From positions 1 through 23,231 of the forward strand of contig SMWN01000003.1 in assembly GCA_004356415.1 (NCBI GenBank): DNA of 23,231 nucleotides. The letters run 5' to 3'. A program made the position numbers and the translations under genes. The notes under the pieces are model-generated. The model saw nothing but the letters and a program-made list of their open reading frames with translations. It made no database searches and was not told where the DNA came from. Of the stretch, positions 1 to 6,518 are shown in pieces. The stretch's first letter is position 1. The number at the start of each line of letters is the position of its first letter. The DNA is from Gammaproteobacteria bacterium (GTDB taxonomy: Bacteria > Pseudomonadota > Gammaproteobacteria > Eutrophobiales > Eutrophobiaceae).

Positions 1-1065
1 AATGCCGGCTTCCTGATGCCACTGTTTGGTGGCAGTAAAGTATTCCTTTATCCAACACCATTACATTACCGCACTATCCCCGAATTAATCTATGAACTGG
101 AGGCGACCATCCTGTTCGGTTCAAACACCTTTTTTAGGGCTTATGCACGTCATGCTCACCCCTACGATTTTCATACCTTACGCTATGCTGTGGCAGGGGC
201 TGAGAAGTTGCGTGATGAAACACAACAAACCTGGATGGAAAAGTTTGGAATCCGCATTTATCAGGGATATGGCGTGACAGAAACAAGCCCTGTGATTTGT
301 GTGAACACCCCCATGGAAAACAAACCTGGCGCTGTTGGCCGTCCTGTTTCGAAGATGATGTATTACCTGGAGCCGGTTGAGGGAATTGAAGAAGGGGGCA
401 GGCTTTTTGTGAAAGGACCAAACGTCATGCTGGGTTATTTGCTTGCAGATACAGATGGTGAAATACAAGCCCCTGCATCAGATCGTGGCCCGGGATGGTA
501 CGACACGGGAGATATTGCCAGGGTCGATGATGATGGGTATTTTTATATTCTAGGAAGAGCAAAACGTTTCGCAAAGATAGGTGGCGAAATGGTATCTCTG
601 ATAGCCGTGGAGGAATTGGCCATAGAAACCTGGCCGGGATTTAACCATGCTGCCGTCAGCCTGCCAGACGACAGGAAAGGTGAAAAGATCATCCTGATAA
701 CGGATAACAAAGATGCCTTGAGAAAACATTTTCAGGTGCAGATCAAAAAAGATAAACATAGTGAATTTTATTTACCCAGGAAAGTATTGCTAGCTGAAGA
801 ATTACCCGTTTTAGGTACAGGTAAAACAGATTACCTAACGCTTACACAGATGGCGCAAAAAGCAGAAGATGAAGGCAATAGCTGGATCAAGAAATTAACG
901 ACCTTTGTTAAAAAGGTGGGGAAACAGGATAAAGGTGAACAAGAGGAGGAAAAAGCGCTAACTGATACAGACACCACACTTTTACCTCCAGAAACGTTGG
1001 AAGATGATGATGACGTCACGATCCGCAGAGAACCTGGGCACAAAAAGAGTAATGATGAGCAATAA
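1..1065 (+). CDS. aas: Acyl-ACP synthetase region of an Aas-like protein (5' partial)
   Basis: The reading frame is open from the first base, so the N-terminal part lies outside the window; 354 residues are visible. This is the C-terminal half of an AMP-forming (ANL superfamily) enzyme. Visible motifs are YGVTE (about residues 90-94), YDTGD (167-171), the hinge GRAKRFAKIGGE (185-196) and a C-terminal GTGK whose Lys (about 275) matches the catalytic lysine. The GRAKRFAKIGGEMVS stretch closely resembles Aas, 2-acylglycerophosphoethanolamine acyltransferase/acyl-ACP synthetase, which re-acylates lysophospholipids at the inner membrane. Whether the usual N-terminal acyltransferase and transporter-like regions are present cannot be seen. 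After the catalytic Lys there is a charged tail of about 75 residues ending in an acidic run, longer than I expect for Aas. apt follows after 23 bp, suggesting co-transcription. The family is confident, the exact substrate less so. Confidence 0.85.
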   Translation, partial: NAGFLMPLFGGSKVFLYPTPLHYRTIPELIYELEATILFGSNTFFRAYARHAHPYDFHTLRYAVAGAEKLRDETQQTWMEKFGIRIYQGYGVTETSPVICVNTPMENKPGAVGRPVSKMMYYLEPVEGIEEGGRLFVKGPNVMLGYLLADTDGEIQAPASDRGPGWYDTGDIARVDDDGYFYILGRAKRFAKIGGEMVSLIAVEELAIETWPGFNHAAVSLPDDRKGEKIILITDNKDALRKHFQVQIKKDKHSEFYLPRKVLLAEELPVLGTGKTDYLTLTQMAQKAEDEGNSWIKKLTTFVKKVGKQDKGEQEEEKALTDTDTTLLPPETLEDDDDVTIRREPGHKKSNDEQ

Positions 1066-1088
1066 TTATTATCACTGGAGAACGATTC

Positions 1089-1604
1089 ATGGATCGGCTT
1101 AAAGCTCACATCCGCAACATCCCCGACTTTCCGAAACCGGGGATACAGTTCAAGGATATTACACCACTGGTCAAAAACCCGATGATCTTACGTTTGGCCA
1201 TCAATCAATTGATACACCCCTTTCTGGGCGAAGAAATCACTGCAATTGTTGCTATGGAGGCAAGAGGTTTTATCTTTGGCAGTCTCGCTGCATGGGAAAT
1301 GGGCGTCAGTTTTGTCCCTTTACGCAAACCCGGGAAATTACCCTATGACATTGAAACTATTTCTTACGACCTTGAATACGGTTCGGCATCGTTAGAAGTC
1401 CATACAGATGCACTGGATAGCAATGACAAAGTTTTACTGGTTGATGATTTAATAGCAACTGGTGGTACTGCCGTTGCCAGTTGTCAGTTGATAGAAAAAC
1501 TTGGCGCTGAAGTTTGCGCGTGCGCCTTTGTTATCGAACTCGATGAATTAAACGGGAGGAAACTACTCTCTAAATATCGGGTGCACTCATTGATTCACTA
1601 TTAA
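1089..1604 (+). CDS. apt: Adenine phosphoribosyltransferase
   Basis: This 171-residue protein is a typical purine-salvage enzyme that makes AMP and pyrophosphate from adenine and PRPP in the cytoplasm. The PRPP-binding signature VLLVDDLIATGGTA is at residues 115-128. The flexible-loop motif RKPGKLP is at 79-85, and the N-terminal IRNIPDFPKPGIQFKDITPL pattern is characteristic of Apt rather than of other phosphoribosyltransferases. Length is normal for the family (E. coli 183). The start is ATG 1089, with GGAG at 1076-1079 as ribosome binding site. It lies 23 bp after the aas-like gene and is followed by a DUF1304 gene after 40 bp. No feature is missing or odd. Confidence 0.96.
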   Translation: MDRLKAHIRNIPDFPKPGIQFKDITPLVKNPMILRLAINQLIHPFLGEEITAIVAMEARGFIFGSLAAWEMGVSFVPLRKPGKLPYDIETISYDLEYGSASLEVHTDALDSNDKVLLVDDLIATGGTAVASCQLIEKLGAEVCACAFVIELDELNGRKLLSKYRVHSLIHY

Positions 1605-1644
1605 TAAAACGACACTAAAACTTTGTGAACAGAGAGAATAAAAT

Positions 1645-2028
1645 ATGAAAATATTCAGTCACCTCATGGTTTTGTTCATTGCAATTATGCATATTGTTTT
1701 TCTCATACTTGAAATGTTCCTGTGGGATCACCCTGTTGGTTATAAAGTCTTTGCCACGACCCCGGAGTTCGCTGCCACCTCAGCAGTATTGGCTATGAAC
1801 CAGGGTCTTTATAACGGTTTTCTGGCTGCAGGACTGATAGTCGGTCTTGTAAAAAAAGATATAGCTTTCAAAGTATTCTTTCTGAGTTGCATTATCGTCG
1901 CAGGAATTTTTGGCGCAATAACGGCCAAGATAAGTATTCTGTTTGTGCAGGGCTCACCCGCATTACTGGCATTGATTTTTGTATTACTGACTGAGAAATG
2001 TACAAAAGAAAAATGCCCAGAAAGATAA
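1645..2028 (+). CDS. DUF1304 family small membrane protein
   Basis: This 127-residue hydrophobic protein has about four predicted membrane segments (roughly residues 5-25, 46-66, 72-92 and 99-119). The conserved features WDHPVGYKVF near residues 28-37 and the NQGLYNGFLAAGL stretch match the DUF1304 family, whose function is unknown. The C-terminus is Cys/Lys-rich. ATG 1645 follows a purine-rich GAGAGAA ribosome binding site near 1631. The last 31 bp overlap the start of the next gene, an ICMT-like methyltransferase, so the two are probably translationally coupled and may act in the same membrane process. I cannot assign a reaction. Confidence 0.85.
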   Translation: MKIFSHLMVLFIAIMHIVFLILEMFLWDHPVGYKVFATTPEFAATSAVLAMNQGLYNGFLAAGLIVGLVKKDIAFKVFFLSCIIVAGIFGAITAKISILFVQGSPALLALIFVLLTEKCTKEKCPER

Positions 2029-2474
2029 TACCCCCTGCTTACCTGCTGACATCACTGTTACTCATGTTTATTCTGGATAGATATTTGCCTGTCCAGAATA
2101 TCATCAGCTCAACTTTTGATTATCCAGACTTTAATTATATGGCTACTTTTGTTAGGCTTTGTGGTTTTGCACTCACTGCCAGCAGCGCGCTTTATTTCAA
2201 AAAATCGGCAACCGCAATCAGGCCTTTTGAAACCTCTACGGCATTAGTTAAAGGTGGTCCTTATCGATTTACGCGTAATCCAATGTATCTTGGTATGGTG
2301 CTAATCTTGATTGGCACGGCAATCTATCTGGGCAGCCTGACGCCCTGGTTTGTTATCCCCGTCTTCTTTCTCATTATTCAGGAATGCTTTATCAAGCACG
2401 AAGAACCATTTCTTAAAAATATTTTTGGCAAGGAATATCAGGATTATAAGTGCAAAGTCCGGCGTTGGATTTAA
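1998..2474 (+). CDS. Isoprenylcysteine carboxyl methyltransferase-like (ICMT/PEMT superfamily) membrane protein
   Basis: This integral membrane methyltransferase has 158 residues. The diagnostic core is RFTRNPMYLGM in the middle, followed by a hydrophobic hairpin, a conserved Glu in HEEPFL, and the closing pattern FGKEYQDYKCKVRRW. Known members bind S-adenosylmethionine at this C-terminal motif and methylate lipids or hydrophobic small molecules at the membrane; bacterial substrates are mostly unknown. The start could be ATG 1998, which overlaps the previous gene by 31 bp, or ATG 2013 fifteen bases later, which yields MPRKIIPPAYLL and loses only a short basic stretch. Neither has a strong ribosome binding site, consistent with translational coupling. 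A hairpin lies just after the stop, between this gene and the convergent SDR gene. Confidence 0.88.
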   Translation: MYKRKMPRKIIPPAYLLTSLLLMFILDRYLPVQNIISSTFDYPDFNYMATFVRLCGFALTASSALYFKKSATAIRPFETSTALVKGGPYRFTRNPMYLGMVLILIGTAIYLGSLTPWFVIPVFFLIIQECFIKHEEPFLKNIFGKEYQDYKCKVRRWI

Positions 2475-2489
2475 TGTTACAAAACTTTA

Positions 2490-2509
2490 GGTGGTTAAAC
2501 TAAACCACC
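2490..2509. terminator. Bidirectional terminator-like hairpin between convergent genes
   Basis: GGTGGTT (2490-2496) and AACCACC (2503-2509) form a perfect 7-bp stem with a 6-nt loop. It sits between the stop of the ICMT-like gene and the end of the SDR gene, overlapping the SDR stop codon. Flanks are A/T-rich on both sides, but there is no long uninterrupted U-tract, so termination strength is uncertain. Confidence 0.5.
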
Positions 2510-3250
2510 ATTTATATTGATTATCTGACCAGTAATGTAGGAAGCTTCATCTGAAGCCAGGTAAAGTGCGGCATTTGCCACATCTTGAGCCTGGCCGAAA
2601 CGTTTAAGCGGAATTTCGCTAATGCGTTCCTGATAATAAGTTGTTTGCATCCTGTCTTCCGCAAATGCTGTCTCAATCCAGCCTGGCGCAACAAGATTGA
2701 CACGTATATCAGGCGCAACGGTCTTTGCCAAGGATTGACTGAATCCTCGTACACCGGCTTTAACTGCTGCGAACATTTGTGAATTTCTGCCCTGAAATCC
2801 ATGAATGGCCAAATCCCATGTCATATTGATAATGACACCGTGACCAGCCTGCTCCATCACAGGCACAATACCCCAACAACAATGAATGGTCCCTTTCAGA
2901 TCGACATCTATCAGTGATTGTAACTTTTCCTGTCCACTCAGCTTGGCCCCTCTACCTGTCAATATATCTGCCCCCGCATTATTCACCCAGATATCAATCC
3001 GCCCTAATTCAGACAGTGCTTCATCAATAAGAAAGCTCACATCATTCGAGTTAGCCACATTCGCCCTGATAGCAACGGCTTTACCACCGCCACCATTGAT
3101 CTGCTTGACGATATGTTCCGCCTTTTCTTTTGAGTTGCTGTAATTCACAACCACTTGCGCGCCTTCACGGGCAAAAGTAGTGGCGATTGATTCGCCAATA
3201 CCACTACTGGCACCGGTAATAACGACAGTTTTATGTTCAAGTCGTGTCAA
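2495..3250 (-). CDS. Short-chain dehydrogenase/reductase family protein, catalytic Tyr replaced by Phe
   Basis: This 251-residue Rossmann-fold protein is similar to FabG-type SDRs. The cofactor motif TGASSGIG (residues 12-19) and NNAG are intact, as is the C-terminal YITGQIININGG. However, the segment that normally reads S-x12-YxxxK contains NMTWDLA and MFAAVK: the catalytic Tyr position is Phe, and the Ser position is Thr or Trp. The Lys is kept. This suggests either an SDR subfamily with altered chemistry or a non-catalytic nucleotide-binding role. The start codon is TTG at 3250, forced because an in-frame TAA lies directly before it and no ATG precedes the Gly-rich motif; a GGGGA lies about 12 bases upstream. 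It is transcribed alone, divergent from the glycosyltransferase gene. Substrate unknown. Confidence 0.85.
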   Translation of the reverse strand: MTRLEHKTVVITGASSGIGESIATTFAREGAQVVVNYSNSKEKAEHIVKQINGGGGKAVAIRANVANSNDVSFLIDEALSELGRIDIWVNNAGADILTGRGAKLSGQEKLQSLIDVDLKGTIHCCWGIVPVMEQAGHGVIINMTWDLAIHGFQGRNSQMFAAVKAGVRGFSQSLAKTVAPDIRVNLVAPGWIETAFAEDRMQTTYYQERISEIPLKRFGQAQDVANAALYLASDEASYITGQIININGGLV

Positions 3251-3317
3251 TTATTGGATAATCCCCTGATTAACTCCTTCTATTGGCCTATTTTAACCAT
3301 TTATAAAAGATTCTGAT

Positions 3318-4157
3318 ATGTCTTCTATCTCTGTAGTGATTCCAACATACAATCGATCGGTTCTACTCGAACGTGCACTGGATTCCGTGTTGGCACAAAC
3401 ACTGCCTGCAGATGAAATTATTGTTGTTGATGACGGCTCGACGGATAACACGGTCTCGATGCTTAAATCCCGTTATCCTGGAGTCAACCTGATAACGCAG
3501 GATAATCGGGGTGTCAGCGCTGCACGTAACGCCGGAATCGCGGCTGCCCGGCATGACTGGATAGCGCTACTGGACTCTGATGATGTCTGGCATCAGAACA
3601 AACTTGAAAAACAGCTACAGGGACTGAATAACTCGCCGGAATATCTTATTTGCCATTGCGATGAAACCTGGATCCGAAATGGGTTCCGGGTCAATCAAAT
3701 GAACAAACACAAAAAGGTGGGTGGGTATATCTTTCAACATTGTCTACCATTGTGTGTCATCTCCCCTTCTGCTGTCATGATTCATCGTTTGCTGTTTGAC
3801 GAGATCGGTTTGTTTGATGAAACCTTGCCAGCCTGTGAGGATTATGATCTCTGGCTACGACTCTGTTCACGTTACCCAGTGTTATATATTGAGGAAGCCT
3901 TGGTCACCAAATACGGTGGCCACGATGACCAACTATCTCGACAATACTGGGGAATGGATAGATTCAGAATTCAAACACTGAATAAAATAATCTCATCAGA
4001 CAAACTGAATGACATTGATCATGATGCTGCCATTAAAATGATGAGAAGCAAAATTAATATATATCTGGCTGGGGCAGAGAAACACGATAATACAGAGCAT
4101 GTTAATGATTTTAAGCAGTTGCTGGAGAAATATAGCTGGGAAGCAATAACAAGCTGA
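3318..4157 (+). CDS. Family 2 glycosyltransferase
   Basis: This 279-residue GT-A fold enzyme transfers a sugar from a nucleotide-sugar donor to an unidentified acceptor. The N-terminus has VVIPTYNRSVLLERALDSVL and IIVVDDGSTDNT, which form the nucleotide-binding part. The metal-binding DXD is LLDSDD at residues 84-89, and the likely catalytic-base motif is CEDYDLWLR, with E174/D175. No membrane segment is seen, so it is a cytoplasmic enzyme acting on a cell-envelope or soluble acceptor. It opens a five-gene rightward cluster, with the next gene starting 14 bp after its stop. The ribosome binding site before ATG 3318 is weak (AAAGA). Nothing in the neighbourhood looks like an O-antigen or capsule locus, so the product cannot be guessed. 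Confidence 0.92.
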   Translation: MSSISVVIPTYNRSVLLERALDSVLAQTLPADEIIVVDDGSTDNTVSMLKSRYPGVNLITQDNRGVSAARNAGIAAARHDWIALLDSDDVWHQNKLEKQLQGLNNSPEYLICHCDETWIRNGFRVNQMNKHKKVGGYIFQHCLPLCVISPSAVMIHRLLFDEIGLFDETLPACEDYDLWLRLCSRYPVLYIEEALVTKYGGHDDQLSRQYWGMDRFRIQTLNKIISSDKLNDIDHDAAIKMMRSKINIYLAGAEKHDNTEHVNDFKQLLEKYSWEAITS

Positions 4158-4171
4158 TAGATGGAGTATTG

Positions 4172-4651
4172 ATGAGTAAATCCCCGATGAATAAAAAATT
4201 GAAACAAATCACTAATTTTTATCGGATAGATGAAAATATCGCCACCTCAGGTCAACCAAAAACTGAACAATTCAAGGAAATTCACGCTGAAGGTTTTGAA
4301 GTTATATTCAACCTGGCCTTAAGCAATTCACCAAACGCAATCGAGGACGAAGGTAAAATAATCAATGAACTTAACATGGAATATGTGCATATCCCGGTTG
4401 ATTTCAGCTCACCTAGTCTTGAAGACCTAAAACTTTTTTTCAAGCACATGGAAAAACATGAGAATAAAAAAATATTTGTCCACTGCGCCATGAACTGGCG
4501 CGTTTCAGCCTTTATGTTTCTCTATCACACAATAAAGTGCCAGATCCCAGTTGCTGATGCCCATCGGCACATTGATGCCGTCTGGCAACCAGATTCTGTG
4601 TGGCAGGATTTTATCCGTCACTCGCTGGATACATACAGCAAACAACCCTGA
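4172..4651 (+). CDS. Dual-specificity-phosphatase-like protein with shortened P-loop
   Basis: This 159-residue cytoplasmic protein resembles the small bacterial phosphatase-like family related to DUF442/beta-lactamase-hydrolase-like phosphatase domains. The N-terminus has FYRIDENIATSGQP, typical of that group, followed by a beta-strand/P-loop segment VHCAMNWRVSAF. The nucleophile would be C105 and the Arg R110, giving a C-x4-R spacing instead of the canonical C-x5-R of protein tyrosine phosphatases. No clear general-acid Asp loop is recognisable apart from PVDFSSPS. Activity is therefore uncertain. I chose ATG 4172 rather than the TTG immediately before it because GGAG (4163-4166) is spaced five bases from it. 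It lies 14 bp after the glycosyltransferase and 24 bp before the nucleosidase-like gene. Confidence 0.78.
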   Translation: MSKSPMNKKLKQITNFYRIDENIATSGQPKTEQFKEIHAEGFEVIFNLALSNSPNAIEDEGKIINELNMEYVHIPVDFSSPSLEDLKLFFKHMEKHENKKIFVHCAMNWRVSAFMFLYHTIKCQIPVADAHRHIDAVWQPDSVWQDFIRHSLDTYSKQP

Positions 4652-4675
4652 GCTTATCATCCTGACTGACTCAAC

Positions 4676-5503
4676 ATGATCCATCTCATCTGTGCACTTA
4701 AATGCGAAGCAAAATCATTGATAGCGCATTTCCGATTAAAAAATTGCTCTGATTCAACATCCTTTCCTTTGTATGTGAGTCAGGATAAACAGATATCTCT
4801 GACAATTTCTGGTGTTGGCAAGATCAACGCTGCTGCTGCAACCGCTTTCACGCATGCCTTCCTGCAAACCAGTAAACAGGATATTTGGCTGAATGTTGGC
4901 ATCGCTGGTCACAAAGATCTGGAAATTGGCGAAGTTATAATCGCACATAAAATCATAGAGCAATCCAGCCAACAGTCATGGTATCCACAAATACTATATT
5001 CACCCCCTTGCCAATCTATGGAAGTATTAAGCTGTGATCGCCCAGCATCGAATTACTCAGACACTATATTTTCTGACGCCGTCTTTGAGATGGAAGCGGC
5101 GGGTTTCTATGCAACAGCCTGTCGTTTCGCGACCAGTGAACTGATACACGTGGTGAAAATCATTTCAGACAATCAGCAACATCCGGCTGATAAAATATCA
5201 ACACCTTTCGTTGCAGATTTGCTTAAGGACAAACTGGAAATTATTGATCAATTGATTGCCTCCCTCCGTCAACTGGCTAAAGATATGGATAGTCCAAATG
5301 AGTCTCCGGATTATTATGATCAAATCATTGAACAATGGCGGTTCACACATATAGAACGAAATAGATTGAAATCATGCCTGAACCGTTGGCATGTTTTATA
5401 TCCAGATGAAAATCCGATGAAAGTTCTTGATGGTTCCTTACAAGGCAAGGACGTCATCAATCAAATCACGAACAAACTCGATACGCTTCCAGTCTACTAC
5501 TGA
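4676..5503 (+). CDS. MTA/SAH-nucleosidase-like (phosphorylase superfamily) protein with C-terminal extension
   Basis: Residues 1 to about 195 form a purine nucleoside phosphorylase/MTAN fold. Landmarks are E11 in ALKCEA, GVGKINAAAA (46-55), NVGIAG (73-78), FEMEAAGFYATA (137-148) with E140, and IISDN with D165. These match the residues that bind and cleave the N-glycosidic bond in 5'-methylthioadenosine/S-adenosylhomocysteine nucleosidase. Known MTANs also hydrolyse 5'-deoxyadenosine, the by-product of radical SAM enzymes. The last 75-80 residues are an additional hydrophilic, partly helical region that I do not recognise. The next gene, 19 bp downstream, is a radical SAM spore-photoproduct-lyase-like enzyme, so a role in clearing its by-product is plausible but inferred. 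The ribosome binding site is not obvious. Confidence 0.82.
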   Translation: MIHLICALKCEAKSLIAHFRLKNCSDSTSFPLYVSQDKQISLTISGVGKINAAAATAFTHAFLQTSKQDIWLNVGIAGHKDLEIGEVIIAHKIIEQSSQQSWYPQILYSPPCQSMEVLSCDRPASNYSDTIFSDAVFEMEAAGFYATACRFATSELIHVVKIISDNQQHPADKISTPFVADLLKDKLEIIDQLIASLRQLAKDMDSPNESPDYYDQIIEQWRFTHIERNRLKSCLNRWHVLYPDENPMKVLDGSLQGKDVINQITNKLDTLPVYY

Positions 5504-5522
5504 GCAATGTTGACAACGACAG

Positions 5523-6518
5523 ATGATCAAAACCATATATATCGAAAAACAGGTTGCAAATCATCCCAGGACACGAGAGATACTGGCGCGTTTCCCTGAC
5601 ACTACACAAATCTACTGCGAGCGTTATGGTGAAATTTTTAACCGTAAGGCACAAAGCTTCAGATTACAAAAAAAACAACCCGCACTCATTCTGGCAAAAA
5701 AACATAAAGGTTTTGTACTTCCTGCACCTGAGGCCTATAGCATCGGAGCAAAAGAGAATTATTATTTTTCACATATGATGAATTGCCTGTATGACTGTCG
5801 CTATTGCTTTTTGCAGGGGATGTATCGTTCTGCGCATTATGTACTGTTTGTGAATTACGAAGATTTTGCTAACGAGATTAAAAATAAGATACAAAAAACA
5901 GATAAAGAAATACATTTCTTTTCGGGTTACGATTGCGACAGTCTGGCCCTGGAACCGGTCACAAAGTTTCTCGAATATTTTTTACCCGTTTTCAGAAAAT
6001 ACCGCAAAGCCTTGCTTGAGATCAGGACCAAAAGCACACAGATTCGTACACTCCTGAACACTGAGCCATTTGAAAACTGTGTACTCGCCTGGAGTTTTAC
6101 ACCTGCTGAAATTGCTGCTGTACTTGAGCATAAAACTCCCTCCGTCGATCGAAGGATTATATCAATCATAAAACTACAGGAAAAAGGCTGGCGCATTGGC
6201 TTGCGTTTCGATCCTTTAATCTATTCAAGTGAGTATCAATCTCAGTATCGAAAATTATTCGCCGACACATTGCAGATATGTAACCCAGAATTGTTGCATT
6301 CAGTCACTCTGGGCAGCTTCCGACTGCCAAAAGGATATTTCAAATCATTACAAAAAATGTATCCAGATGAACGACTGTTTGCCTCACCGCTGGAAGAAGC
6401 AAACGGCATGTTCAGCTATAAGGCGCAAATACAGTCTGAGATGTTAAATTTTTGTCGTGAAGAGATTCTGAACTACATCCCTGAAGAAAAGTTTTTCCCT
6501 TGCCATAATGCTATCTGA
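5523..6518 (+). CDS. Spore photoproduct lyase-like radical SAM protein
   Basis: This 331-residue protein has the radical SAM cluster motif C88-x3-C92-x2-C95 (NCLYDCRYCFLQG), which binds a [4Fe-4S] cluster and S-adenosylmethionine. A further Cys, C138, in SGYDCDSLALE lies where spore photoproduct lyase has its hydrogen-donor Cys (C141 in Bacillus). SPL repairs the UV-induced thymine dimer called spore photoproduct; homologues in non-sporulating bacteria have no settled role but may act on DNA damage. The LRFDPLIY and SVTLGSFRLPKGYF segments also fit the SPL-like family. The start ATG 5523 lacks a strong ribosome binding site. The end overlaps putP by 11 bp. The gene before it encodes an MTAN-like protein. 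No spore genes are visible, so repair of ordinary DNA is the likely context. Confidence 0.85.
   Translation: MIKTIYIEKQVANHPRTREILARFPDTTQIYCERYGEIFNRKAQSFRLQKKQPALILAKKHKGFVLPAPEAYSIGAKENYYFSHMMNCLYDCRYCFLQGMYRSAHYVLFVNYEDFANEIKNKIQKTDKEIHFFSGYDCDSLALEPVTKFLEYFLPVFRKYRKALLEIRTKSTQIRTLLNTEPFENCVLAWSFTPAEIAAVLEHKTPSVDRRIISIIKLQEKGWRIGLRFDPLIYSSEYQSQYRKLFADTLQICNPELLHSVTLGSFRLPKGYFKSLQKMYPDERLFASPLEEANGMFSYKAQIQSEMLNFCREEILNYIPEEKFFPCHNAI

Noticed and set aside
3385..3410. Sigma-54 promoter-like TGGCAC sequence
   Set aside because: It lies inside the glycosyltransferase coding region and the GC half does not match TTGCW at the right spacing. Similar TGGCAC hits in the tolC and glmS genes were rejected for the same reason.
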